64,000 bases of DNA from Candidatus Baltobacteraceae bacterium (GTDB lineage: Bacteria; Vulcanimicrobiota; Vulcanimicrobiia; Vulcanimicrobiales; Vulcanimicrobiaceae). Below the pieces are notes generated by a model. It worked only from the letters and a program-made list of their open reading frames with translations. It searched no databases and had not been told where the DNA came from. Position numbers and translations under genes: made by a program. Shown in pieces: positions 26,308 through 34,445 of this stretch; the first letter of the stretch is position 1; the number at the start of each line of letters is the position of its first letter. Location: positions 1 to 64,000 of the forward strand of contig DATBTN010000001.1 in NCBI GenBank assembly GCA_036559195.1. The letters are read 5' to 3'.

Positions 26308-26781
26308 TTGGCCGAACTCGATATCCGGCAGATCATGGAGATCTTGCCGCACCGTTATCCGCTCTTGCTGGTCGATCGCATTCTCGAACTGGAGCCGGGC
26401 GTTCGAGCGCTCGGCTTCAAGAACGTCACCAACAACGAGCCCGTCTTCACCGGACACTTTCCCGGCAATCCGCTGCTGCCCGGCGTCTATATGATCGAAG
26501 CGCTCGCGCAGCTCGGCGGCTGCGTCGTGCTCGAGCCCGGCGAGTTTTCGCGCAAGACCCCGTATCTTGCCGGCATTACGGCGGCGAAGTTTCGACGGCC
26601 CGTCGTGCCGGGCGATCGCTTTATGATGGAAGTAAAGCTGCTCAAGCACAAGCGTAATATCGGGTGGGTGCATGCGGAGGGCCGCGTGGACGATCAACTG
26701 GTTTGCACGACGGATTTGATGTTTTCGATCGCTTCGGATCCGCGGTTGTTTGGGTATGATGCGACGGTCTTGCATGCTTGA
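26308..26781 (+). CDS. fabZ: 3-hydroxyacyl-[acyl-carrier-protein] dehydratase FabZ
   Basis: FabZ dehydrates 3-hydroxyacyl-ACP in fatty acid synthesis and competes with lipid A enzymes for the same substrate. The 157-residue protein has the catalytic histidine in FTGHFPGNPLLPGVYMIEAL near residue 49, which also carries the catalytic glutamate. LPHRYPLLLVDRI near residue 12 is also typical. The start is TTG, one base after the lpxC stop. The last ~40 codons become T- and G-rich at third positions, unlike the start of the gene. Confidence 0.96.
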   Translation: MAELDIRQIMEILPHRYPLLLVDRILELEPGVRALGFKNVTNNEPVFTGHFPGNPLLPGVYMIEALAQLGGCVVLEPGEFSRKTPYLAGITAAKFRRPVVPGDRFMMEVKLLKHKRNIGWVHAEGRVDDQLVCTTDLMFSIASDPRLFGYDATVLHA

Positions 26782-27007
26782 GGTTCTTGCCGGTCGTTGG
26801 TTGGCGGGTGCGGGGGGTCGGGCTGACGGGACGCCCGCTTTTTCGCGTCGTGCGAAAAAGCTGCTCGCTGAGTCGTTCGCTCTCGCCATCCTGGCTTCGC
26901 TCCGACCTCAGACGCCCGTCAGCCCTACCCCTCCGGCCAGCCAAAAAAAGACGGTTCGTACAGGGTTGATTGGTTTGGGTTTTGGTTTTGGAGTGGGTGG
27001 GTTTTGA
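26774..27007 (+). CDS. possible 77-residue small protein between fabZ and lpxA
   Basis: An ORF from ATG 26774 overlaps the fabZ stop by 8 bases, and its TGA overlaps the lpxA TTG start (TTGA). That is the same junction style as real genes in this operon. The predicted product is basic and Ala/Leu-rich, then Pro/Thr-rich, and ends in a Gly/Phe-rich hydrophobic tail. I recognise no family, and the underlying DNA is dominated by strong palindromes, so it may be non-coding instead. Confidence 0.25.
   Translation: MLEVLAGRWLAGAGGRADGTPAFSRRAKKLLAESFALAILASLRPQTPVSPTPPASQKKTVRTGLIGLGFGFGVGGF
26814..26931 (+). repeat. folded 118-base palindromic element between fabZ and lpxA
   Basis: Outer arms at 26814-26830 and 26915-26931 pair over 17 positions with one mismatch. 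Inside are a perfect 9-bp hairpin (CTTTTTCGC, 5-base loop, GCGAAAAAG; 26838-26860) and a second branch closed by CTGAG (26868-26872) and CTCAG (26907-26911). Together they predict a three-way branched fold. It may be a structured RNA in the lpx message or a dispersed palindromic repeat. Only one copy was noticed here. Confidence 0.55.
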
Positions 27008-27771
27008 TTCATCCTACGGCTATCGTGCATCCGAATGCGAATATCGAGCGCGGGGTGGAGATCGGGCCTTATTGTATTGTGGGCGAGCACGTTTCGGTTG
27101 GGACGGGCACGGTGCTGCAGGCGCACGTCGTCGTTAATGGGTGGACGACGATTGGTGAAGGGTGTGCGATCTTTCCGTTTGCGACCATCGGGGCTTCTTC
27201 GCAGGATCGAAAGTATCAGGGCGAGATTGCGTTTACGAAGATTGGGAATCGGACGGTTATTCGCGAGTACGTGAGCATTCAGCGCGCGACGGGCGAAGGC
27301 GCGGTGACCGCCGTCGGCGACGATTGTTTGCTGCTGGCGTACGTGCATATCGCGCATAATTGCTTGGTCGGCAACGGCGTGACGATGAGCAATCTCGCGC
27401 AGGTGGCCGGACATTGCGAAGTCGGCGATAACGCGACGATCGGCGGAATGGCGGGGCTGCACCAGTTCTCGCGCGTCGGACGTTACGCGATGGTGGGCGG
27501 TGCGAGTAAAGTCAATCGCGACGTTCCGCCGTTCTTTTTGGTCGACGGGAATCCGATCGAGCCGCACGGACTCAACAGCGTCGGTCTGCGGCGCGCCGGT
27601 TTTTCGATCGAAGAGCGCGGCGAGATCAAGAAGTTTTACAAGACGCTTTACAGCCCGAAATTGAACGTTTCGCAAGCGCTCGAAGCGATGCGCGGTGAGG
27701 TGACGACCGAACCGGGCCGCCAGATCATTGCGTTTCTCGAGGGTCAATCGCAACTCGGCGTGCTGAAGTAA
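27004..27771 (+). CDS. lpxA: acyl-[ACP]--UDP-N-acetylglucosamine O-acyltransferase
   Basis: LpxA performs the first acylation of UDP-GlcNAc in lipid A synthesis. The 255-residue protein starts IHPTAIVHPNANIERGVEIG, runs through left-handed beta-helix hexapeptides, contains the catalytic-His segment AYVHIAHNCLVGNGVTMSN near residue 116, and has GLNSVGLRRAGF near residue 194 leading to the C-terminal helices. The start is TTG. The first ~90 codons use T/G-ending codons more than flanking genes do. Confidence 0.96.
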   Translation: MIHPTAIVHPNANIERGVEIGPYCIVGEHVSVGTGTVLQAHVVVNGWTTIGEGCAIFPFATIGASSQDRKYQGEIAFTKIGNRTVIREYVSIQRATGEGAVTAVGDDCLLLAYVHIAHNCLVGNGVTMSNLAQVAGHCEVGDNATIGGMAGLHQFSRVGRYAMVGGASKVNRDVPPFFLVDGNPIEPHGLNSVGLRRAGFSIEERGEIKKFYKTLYSPKLNVSQALEAMRGEVTTEPGRQIIAFLEGQSQLGVLK

Positions 27772-27790
27772 TAGCCGTGCCGCGCTAACG

Positions 27791-28906
27791 ATGCGATACT
27801 TTTTCTCCAGCGGCGAAGCCTCGGGGGAGCTGAGCGCGACGCTGCTCGCGCGGGCGGTTCGCGCGCTCGATCCGGGAGCGGAGTTCGAAGGCATCGGCGC
27901 CGCGCGCATGCGCGACGCCGGTTTTACGCTCTGGCGCGATCACTCGGGCTGGGCGAGCATGGGTCCGCTCGCGGCGATACCGCGAATTCCGAAATTGCTC
28001 GCCACGATGTACGTGACGGCGCTGCATATCGCGAAGAGCAAACCCGACCTCGTCGTGCTGGTAGATTTTGGCGCGTTTAACGTGCGCCTTGCCAAGACGC
28101 TGCGGCTGTTGGGCTATCGCGGAACGATTCTGGACGTCTTTCCGCCCGCGACGTGGCTCGACAAGGCAAAAGCCGCACGCGACGTGGCGCGCGTGATGCT
28201 GCCGCTCACCGCCTTCGCGCACCAGCAGCGCTTCTACGAATCGCTGGGTCTGCCCATCGCGTACTTCGGCCATCCGTTGGTCGGACAATATACGATGCGG
28301 ACCTCGCGGCCCGCGCCGCCCGCCGATGCGGGTTGCGTCGCGCTCTTGCCGGGAAGCCGCGGCGGAGAGTTGCGCTTCCATCTGCCCGCGCTCTTCGAGG
28401 CGCTGGAGCTGCTGCGCGAGACGCGGCCGAAGGCACGCGCCGTCGTCGGCGCCGCCGACGAGCGCGCGGAGCGAATCGTCGCCGCCGCGATCGCGCGGCA
28501 CGGCGTGCGCGATGTGACGATCGAACGCGGAACGATTCGGGCGATCGCCCAGGCCGACGCGGCGTGGGTCTCGTCGGGGACGGCGGTGCTCGAGACGGCG
28601 CTGTGCGGGGTTCCGTCCGTCGCGCTCTACATCATTACGCCGCTGCTCGTGCGGCACGCGCGCCGCGTCTATTCCGGCCGTTTCATCGCGCTGCCGAATT
28701 TGGTGCTCGAGCGCGAAGTGATTCCCGAACTCTTGCAGCAGGACGCGACGCCTGAACGGCTGGCCGCGGCGATGGACGCGATTCTGCGCGCCCCGGCGCG
28801 GCAGTATCGCGAACTCGAGGCGCTGCGCTCGGCGCTGGGACCGCCCGACGCGCTCGAACGCTGCGCGGCTTTTGCCGTCGCGCTGGCGAAGGACGCTCGC
28901 AGCTGA
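27791..28906 (+). CDS. lpxB: lipid-A-disaccharide synthase
   Basis: LpxB condenses UDP-2,3-diacylglucosamine with lipid X to form the lipid A disaccharide. The 371-residue GT19 enzyme has the N-terminal SSGEASGELSATLLARA near residue 5, the VDFGAFNVRLAKTLR stretch near residue 92, LLPGSRGGELRFHLP near residue 187 and the sugar-nucleotide motif SSGTAVLETALCGVP near residue 260. It begins 19 bases after lpxA and its stop overlaps the start of the phosphoesterase gene. Confidence 0.94.
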   Translation: MRYFFSSGEASGELSATLLARAVRALDPGAEFEGIGAARMRDAGFTLWRDHSGWASMGPLAAIPRIPKLLATMYVTALHIAKSKPDLVVLVDFGAFNVRLAKTLRLLGYRGTILDVFPPATWLDKAKAARDVARVMLPLTAFAHQQRFYESLGLPIAYFGHPLVGQYTMRTSRPAPPADAGCVALLPGSRGGELRFHLPALFEALELLRETRPKARAVVGAADERAERIVAAAIARHGVRDVTIERGTIRAIAQADAAWVSSGTAVLETALCGVPSVALYIITPLLVRHARRVYSGRFIALPNLVLEREVIPELLQQDATPERLAAAMDAILRAPARQYRELEALRSALGPPDALERCAAFAVALAKDARS

Positions 28907-29631
28907 TGCGCATCTATCATACGTCGGATCTGCACGATCACCGCGGCTTCGTCCCGCGTTTGCAGGAGTTGCGCGCGCGAGAGCCCGGATTGCTCTTCGA
29001 TTGCGGCGACTCGCTGCGCGGAAGCCAAACGGTTTATCGTCGCGACGAGCCCATCGTCGCGGAGATCGACGCCGCCGGATACGACGCTCAAGCGATCGGC
29101 AACCGCGAGTTTCACTATATCTTCGGGCTGCTGCGCGCGCGCGCGCGTTCGATGCGCCATCCCTTGCTCTGTACGAATCTTCTCGATACCAAGGGCCGCG
29201 AGCTTCCGTTCGATCGAACGCTGGTGCTCGAGTACGACGGCGTACGCGTGCATCTGCTCGGGCTGCTGATCATGCAGTACCCGGTAGGCAGTCCGTGGGA
29301 GCGCCTCTTCGGGTGGCGTTTCTTGCTCCCCGAAGAGGCGGTCGGCGCGTATGCCGACGCGATGCCCGAAGGCGACCTGCTCGTCGTGCTTTCGCACGTG
29401 GGGCTCGCGCTCGATCGCAAGCTCGCCGCGGCCGTGCCGCGCATCGATCTCGTTCTCGGCGGACACAGTCACGATACGTTGCGCGAACCGGCCTACGTGG
29501 GCGACGTGCCGATCGTGCACGCCGGCCCGTACGGTGCGTACGTTTCACAGACCGAACTCGCCTACGACGCGGCCGCGCGCCGTTTTCGCATCGCGCGATT
29601 CGCGCTCGTTCCGCTGCTGCACGCCGAATGA
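28906..29631 (+). CDS. calcineurin-like phosphoesterase with an LpxH-like GNR motif
   Basis: The 241-residue protein has the five metallophosphoesterase motifs: D8-x-H10 (TSDLHDH), D32/D35 (FDCGDS), G65-N66-R67-E68 (GNREFHY), H164 (LSHVG) and G186-H187-S188-H189 (GGHSHD). The overall pattern, including HPLLCTNLLD, is closest to the N-terminal domain of 5'-nucleotidase/UshA enzymes, but there is no signal peptide and no C-terminal nucleotidase domain. In that family motif III is normally GNHE; here the histidine is arginine, as in LpxH (GNRD). It lies between lpxB and an LpxB paralog with 1- and 4-base overlaps. No lpxH or lpxI is otherwise seen, so it may cleave UDP-2,3-diacylglucosamine to lipid X. 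That role is inference. Confidence 0.8.
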   Translation: MRIYHTSDLHDHRGFVPRLQELRAREPGLLFDCGDSLRGSQTVYRRDEPIVAEIDAAGYDAQAIGNREFHYIFGLLRARARSMRHPLLCTNLLDTKGRELPFDRTLVLEYDGVRVHLLGLLIMQYPVGSPWERLFGWRFLLPEEAVGAYADAMPEGDLLVVLSHVGLALDRKLAAAVPRIDLVLGGHSHDTLREPAYVGDVPIVHAGPYGAYVSQTELAYDAAARRFRIARFALVPLLHAE

Positions 29632-30791
29632 CGCGCGCGCTTTTCGTCAGCAACGGACACGGCGAGGAAGCGATCGCGACTCGTTTGGCGAGCGAACTGC
29701 AAAACCTCGCGCCGATCGAATGCGATCACCTCGCGCTGGTCGGCGATTTCGGACACCCGTCGGTTATGCGGGATGTCGGCCCGCGGCGCGTTATGCCGAG
29801 CGGCGGACTGATCGCGATGGGCAATCTTCCGAACATCGCGCGGGATTTGGCATCCGGCCTCGTCGGACACACGCTCGCGCAATGGCGCTTTTTGCGCTCG
29901 GCGCGCGGTGCCTACGACGTGACCGTTGCGGTCGGCGACGTCTTCGCGTTGATGATGGCCCTGCAGGCGCGCGCGCCGGCCATCTACGTCGGTACCGCCA
30001 AGAGCGTGTACGTCGCACCGTACGGGCCGTTCGAAGCGCGCGTGCTGCGCCGCGCGCGCGCGGTCTTCGTGCGGGACGCGGCCACCGCACAAAGCCTGCA
30101 GGACGCGGGCGTAGCGGCGCAAGCGCCGGGAAACGTGATCGTGGATCTCAACGCCGCAGACGACGAGCGGATCGAACCGCTCGCGAGCGGTTTCGCGCCG
30201 CTGCTGGGGCTTTTCCCGGGCAGTCGAGCGCCCGCCGCCTATGCCGACGCGCGCTTCCTCTGCGGCGTCGTTCGCGGCTTGGCTCGCACGCAGCCCCACG
30301 TCGGCGGCATCCTTTCGATCGCTCCGGGGCTGGAAGTCGCGCGCTTCGCGGAGGCGCTCGCCGCCGACGGTTGGGATATCTCCCACGCGTCGGATCCGGT
30401 GGCGCCGTTCGTCTTGCGCGCCGGTGCGCGGGAGGTCGTGCGCGCGTGGCGCGGCGGCGTCGGCCCGATCGTCGCCCGCGCGACGGTCGTGCTGGGTCAA
30501 GCTGGAACGGCCAATGAGGTCGCGGCGGCCGGCGGCGTTCCGGTCGTCGCGTTCGAACTCGCCGGCGAGAAAAAAACGGCGTGGTATCGCAAGCGCCAAG
30601 CCGGCCTGCTTGGCGACGCCCTCCAACTCGGTCCCGGCGGCGAAGTGGAAGCGGCCGCGTGCGTGCGCGGCTTGCTCGACGACGCGCCGCGGCGCGTGCG
30701 TATGGGCAGCGTCGGACGCCAACGGATGGGACCGCCCGGCGGCGCGCGCGCGATCGCGCAGTGCATAGCGGAGATCGCTCGTGCGACGTAG
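29628..30791 (+). CDS. LpxB-related glycosyltransferase-like protein
   Basis: The 387-residue protein begins TRALFVSNGHGEEAIATRLA and has GDVFALMMALQARAPAIYVG near residue 103. It also has LLGLFPGSRAPAAYADARF near residue 192 and a C-terminal LGQAGTANEVAAAGGVPVVA near residue 288. This is the layout of the lipid-A-disaccharide-synthase-related family found in cyanobacteria and Deinococcus, distinct from true LpxB. The ATG overlaps the preceding stop (ATGA). Its substrate is not known; its place in the lipid A operon suggests a glycolipid. Confidence 0.75.
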   Translation: MTRALFVSNGHGEEAIATRLASELQNLAPIECDHLALVGDFGHPSVMRDVGPRRVMPSGGLIAMGNLPNIARDLASGLVGHTLAQWRFLRSARGAYDVTVAVGDVFALMMALQARAPAIYVGTAKSVYVAPYGPFEARVLRRARAVFVRDAATAQSLQDAGVAAQAPGNVIVDLNAADDERIEPLASGFAPLLGLFPGSRAPAAYADARFLCGVVRGLARTQPHVGGILSIAPGLEVARFAEALAADGWDISHASDPVAPFVLRAGAREVVRAWRGGVGPIVARATVVLGQAGTANEVAAAGGVPVVAFELAGEKKTAWYRKRQAGLLGDALQLGPGGEVEAAACVRGLLDDAPRRVRMGSVGRQRMGPPGGARAIAQCIAEIARAT

Positions 30792-31992
30792 GCTCGCCGC
30801 CATGCCGGCGGCGCTCGCTTTCACCTATTTCGTGGTGCCGCTTTTCCCATCGTTCATTACGTTGACGGCGGTAACGATTCCGGGCGTTTCGCTCGTTCCG
30901 ACGAGCGTTTCGATCGCGCTGCTCGTCCTCGTCGGGCTGGTAGCGATCTACGCGATCGCGATGCTCGCGACGCCGCCGCGCGAGACGCCGCCGACGTTGA
31001 CTCCGCTGCTGCTTTGGGTTGGCGCGGCGCTGCTTGCGGCGGTACTCGGGTTCGATCCGCGCGGCGGCGCGCTCTTCATCGGCATCTTCGGGCTTTCGGT
31101 GATCTGGCATCTCGCGCTCGTGCGCTACTATCGCGCGCCGGGCGTGGCGCGCGCGATCTTCTGGAGCTACCTGCTTTCGGGTGCGATCGCATCGCTAACC
31201 GCCATCGTGATGGTCGTAACGCGAATTCCGGCCGATCAATACACGATCGGCCACGGGCGCGCGATCGGAACGTTCATTCTGCCGGGCGAACTCGCGGGCT
31301 ATCTCATCATCTTCCTGCCGATCGCCTACGGCGTCACGCAAGTCTCGCGCGACGCGCGGCTGCGCGCGTTGGCTTGGGGGGCGCTCGTGTTGGGTGCCGC
31401 AGCGTTCATCCTTACGTTCTCGCGTGCCGGCTGGATGGGCTTCGCGGCGGCGCTCGCGTTCTTCGTCTTTTTCACGCAGCGCGTGCGCCGCCGCTACGCC
31501 GTCGGCGTGCTGCTCGCGGGCGTCGCGGCGATTCTCGTTGCGTTCAACGTCCATCACAACCCGTCGGAGAACTACACGCGGCTTTCGATTTGGCAGGCCG
31601 CGCTCGAGATCATGCGCCGCTTTCCGCTCACGGGAGTGGGTCCGTTTGACTTCGCGCGAATCTATCCGTTGGTGCGCTTGGCCGACGGCGATGCGACGGC
31701 GTTCCACGCGCATAGCTTCCTGCTCACGATCTTCGCCGAGACCGGCATCGTCGGCGTGCTCGCCGTGCTCTACGCGTGGTGGCGCTTCGTGCTCGCCCTG
31801 CGCGACCGCCTGCGCTCGGCGCCCCGCGCCCACCAGCTGCTCGCCTACGCGGTGGCGGCGGGACTTGTTGGAACGTGGGTGCAAGGCCTCATCGACACGG
31901 TGAGCGTTGTAATTTTTGGGCTGTGGTTACCTTCCATGGCCCTCGCCTTAGCCTGCGCGAGCGACGGACTCGGCGAAGGGGCGCCGCAATGA
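30781..31992 (+). CDS. O-antigen ligase / polymerase-like membrane protein
   Basis: The 403-residue protein has about ten to eleven hydrophobic segments. It has a C-terminal periplasmic loop with LTGVGPFDFARIYP near residue 285 and AFHAHSFLLTIFAETGIVGV near residue 307, the pattern of the Wzy_C/WaaL family that ligates or polymerises surface polysaccharide. The start is GTG and overlaps the previous gene by 11 bases. Whether it attaches O-antigen to lipid A or works on another polymer cannot be told from sequence. Confidence 0.8.
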   Translation: MRRRLAAMPAALAFTYFVVPLFPSFITLTAVTIPGVSLVPTSVSIALLVLVGLVAIYAIAMLATPPRETPPTLTPLLLWVGAALLAAVLGFDPRGGALFIGIFGLSVIWHLALVRYYRAPGVARAIFWSYLLSGAIASLTAIVMVVTRIPADQYTIGHGRAIGTFILPGELAGYLIIFLPIAYGVTQVSRDARLRALAWGALVLGAAAFILTFSRAGWMGFAAALAFFVFFTQRVRRRYAVGVLLAGVAAILVAFNVHHNPSENYTRLSIWQAALEIMRRFPLTGVGPFDFARIYPLVRLADGDATAFHAHSFLLTIFAETGIVGVLAVLYAWWRFVLALRDRLRSAPRAHQLLAYAVAAGLVGTWVQGLIDTVSVVIFGLWLPSMALALACASDGLGEGAPQ

Positions 31993-32534
31993 AGCGCGTC
32001 TGGCTTCTGGCCGCGCTCGCGCTCGCCGGGTGCAACCCGCAGCCGCAGCACGCGCTACAGGCCGCGCCGACCACCACGCCGAGCGCCGCCGCGACGACCT
32101 TGCCCATCCGCATCGTCGGCAAGGGAACCGCGAAGCGGCAGATCGTCATCGGCGAGCAGCAGGGCAATCGCAAGCTCTACGAACTGCATGCGAAATCGTA
32201 CGTCAGCAAATCGACGCAAACGACTGCCGAGGCCCGCTTCTCGCAGACCCACGTGACGTTTTTCGGCAAAGACGGTTCGACGCTGCTCGCCGCGGCGCCG
32301 GTGGCAACGGTGGACGAGCGGCGCCGTGAGGTCGTGATGACCGGCGGCGTGCGGGCCACGAGCAGCACGGGGATGACCCTGACCTGCGACCAACTCACGT
32401 ACTACAGCAAGAGCGGGATGCTCCACGGCGAGGGGAACGTGCGCATAACCAAACTCGCGGGCGGCACGCTGACCTCGGCGACCGGCAACAGCTTCGACTC
32501 GGACGTCAAACTTACGCGAATGGTGATGCAATAA
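31989..32534 (+). CDS. lptC: LptC/OstA-like lipoprotein
   Basis: The 181-residue precursor has a lipobox ALAGC near residue 14, a Pro/Thr-rich linker, and beta strands resembling LptC and the OstA/LptA jelly roll (YELHAKSYVSKSTQTTAEAR near residue 64, GMLHGEGNVRITKLAGG near residue 140). In the Lpt pathway LptC receives LPS from LptB2FG. In E. coli it has a transmembrane anchor, whereas here it is probably lipid-anchored. It sits directly before lptB. No separate lptA is seen in the window. Confidence 0.75.
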   Translation: MKRVWLLAALALAGCNPQPQHALQAAPTTTPSAAATTLPIRIVGKGTAKRQIVIGEQQGNRKLYELHAKSYVSKSTQTTAEARFSQTHVTFFGKDGSTLLAAAPVATVDERRREVVMTGGVRATSSTGMTLTCDQLTYYSKSGMLHGEGNVRITKLAGGTLTSATGNSFDSDVKLTRMVMQ

Positions 32535-32537
32535 CCG

Positions 32538-33287
32538 ATGCAAACAGCGACCAAGCGCCAAATCAAGCTTCGTAATCTCGTCAAGCGCTACGGCGAGCGG
32601 GCGGTCGTCAACGGCGTGAGCGCCGAGGTGGAGACCGGCGAGGTGGTGGGGTTATTGGGACCCAACGGTGCGGGCAAGACCACGACTTTTTATATGGTCG
32701 TCGGTCTGGTCAAGCCCGATGCGGGCACGGTCGTACTGGACAACGGTCAAGGGGACGCCGATCTGACCGCCGCCCCGATGTACCAGCGGGCGCGCAACGG
32801 GATCGGCTATCTCGCTCAGGAGAATTCGATCTTTCGCAAGCTCTCGGTCGGCGACAATATCCGCCTGATTTGGCAGATGAACAACGTCCCCAAAGACGAG
32901 CAGGAAGAGCGCCTTCCGGCGCTGCTCGAGGAGTTCGGCTTGCGCCGGTTCATCGACGCGCGCGGCGATAGTCTCTCGGGCGGCGAGCGCCGACGCGTCG
33001 AAATCGCGCGAGCCATCGCTACCGAACCCGCGTTCCTGTTGCTCGACGAGCCGTTCACGGGGATCGATCCGATCGCCGTTGCCGACATTCAAACGATGAT
33101 CCGCCAACTGCGCGATCGCGGTCTGGGGGTACTCATCACCGACCACCAAGTGCGCGAGACGCTCGCCATCGTAGACCGCGCCTACATCTTGAACAACGGA
33201 AAGATCGAAGTCTCGGGAACCGCCCAAGAAGTGCTCGACAGTCCGATCGCCCGCCAATTCTATCTGGGCGAAGGGTTCCGTCTCTAA
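32538..33287 (+). CDS. lptB: LPS export ABC transporter ATP-binding protein LptB
   Basis: LptB is the cytoplasmic ATPase that powers LPS extraction. The 249-residue protein has Walker A GPNGAGKTTTFYMVVGL near residue 38, the Q-loop LAQENSIFRKLSV near residue 95, signature LSGGERRRVEIARAIA near residue 146 and Walker B FLLLDEPFTGIDPIAVADI near residue 168. The family-specific FYMVVGL and YLAQE stretches separate LptB from other ABC proteins. It begins 3 bases after lptC. Confidence 0.95.
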   Translation: MQTATKRQIKLRNLVKRYGERAVVNGVSAEVETGEVVGLLGPNGAGKTTTFYMVVGLVKPDAGTVVLDNGQGDADLTAAPMYQRARNGIGYLAQENSIFRKLSVGDNIRLIWQMNNVPKDEQEERLPALLEEFGLRRFIDARGDSLSGGERRRVEIARAIATEPAFLLLDEPFTGIDPIAVADIQTMIRQLRDRGLGVLITDHQVRETLAIVDRAYILNNGKIEVSGTAQEVLDSPIARQFYLGEGFRL

Positions 33288-33314
33288 CATGAGCGCTTAC
33301 GAGGCGGGCCGGTA

Positions 33315-34445
33315 GTGCGGCGTCCGGGCGGCTCGGCGCTGCGCTTTACGATTCTGGACCGCTACATGCTCGCGGAGCTCGCGGGGCCGTTTCTCTTCGG
33401 GCTCTCGGCGTTCGTGTTGATCTTCGCCGCGGCGCAGATTCTGGCGATCGGGCGGCTCGTCTCCGACGCGCACGCCCCGCTCTTCGCCGCGATCGAAGTC
33501 TTCTTGTGGCAGTTGCCCTATATCGTCGTCGAAGTATTTCCGATGGCGATGCTTTTGGGCACGCTGCTCGCCATGCAGCGTCTCTCCGGCGAGAGCGAGA
33601 TCACGGCCATGAAGGCCGGCGGGATTACGTTTCTGCGCATCATCGCGCCGCTGCTTGCGGCGGGTTTCGTTCTATCGCTCGTGACGCTGGTGCTGCAAGA
33701 AGGCGTCGTGCCGTTCGCCAACGATCGCGTGACGGCGATCCAGGACACGGTGATCAACCATATCAGCGCGTTCGGACGCGATCTCACGGTGCGCGCTCCC
33801 TTGCCGAACAACGCGGGGTTCCAAGAGACGATCGCGCAGGGTTTCGAGCAGCATTCGCAGGCCCTCTTGCACGTTACGATCGTGCAGTACGACGAGCGAA
33901 GCCACCCGACGCGCGTACTCTTTGCCGACCGCGCGCAGTTTACCGCCGATCGCTGGACGCTCGATAACGTGAGCGCGTACGCGTTCGCACCCGACGGCAG
34001 CGTCACCGTCGAGCCAAACACGCCGCAGCTGCAGGTCGATATCGGCGAAAAGCCAACCGATCTTCTCAAACGCGTGGCGGGGAACAACCCCGACAACATG
34101 AGTCGCTCGACCATCGCGGATATCATTCGGTCGGGACAACTCACGCCGTCGGAATATAAAAAGTACGTCACGACGTACTGGCAGAAACTGGCGCAGCCGT
34201 TTGCGTGCTTCGTCTTCGTGCTCATCGCCGTTCCGTTCGGCATCCGATCGGTTCGCGGCGGCGGCAACACGTCGATCGGCTTCGGTCTCGCGGTGCTCAT
34301 CGTGTTCATCTATTACGTGGTGCTGACGATCTTTTCGTACGTTGGGGAGGCGCTCGTGCCGATTGCCGCGCTCGTCGCGTGGATGCCGAACATCATCTTT
34401 ACCGCAATCGGCCTGCGCCGGCTACAAATGGCGGCATCGGTCTGA
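33315..34445 (+). CDS. lptF: LptF/LptG-family LPS export permease
   Basis: The 376-residue YjgP/YjgQ family protein has a conserved N-terminal LDRYMLAELAGPFLFGLSAF near residue 14, three N-terminal membrane segments with SGESEITAMKAGGI near residue 94, a periplasmic jelly-roll domain (about residues 135-275), and three C-terminal membrane segments ending at AWMPNIIFTAIGL. Only one family member is in this cluster. Either the permease forms a homodimer or the second gene lies elsewhere. The start is GTG, 27 bases after lptB. Confidence 0.92.
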   Translation: MRRPGGSALRFTILDRYMLAELAGPFLFGLSAFVLIFAAAQILAIGRLVSDAHAPLFAAIEVFLWQLPYIVVEVFPMAMLLGTLLAMQRLSGESEITAMKAGGITFLRIIAPLLAAGFVLSLVTLVLQEGVVPFANDRVTAIQDTVINHISAFGRDLTVRAPLPNNAGFQETIAQGFEQHSQALLHVTIVQYDERSHPTRVLFADRAQFTADRWTLDNVSAYAFAPDGSVTVEPNTPQLQVDIGEKPTDLLKRVAGNNPDNMSRSTIADIIRSGQLTPSEYKKYVTTYWQKLAQPFACFVFVLIAVPFGIRSVRGGGNTSIGFGLAVLIVFIYYVVLTIFSYVGEALVPIAALVAWMPNIIFTAIGLRRLQMAASV

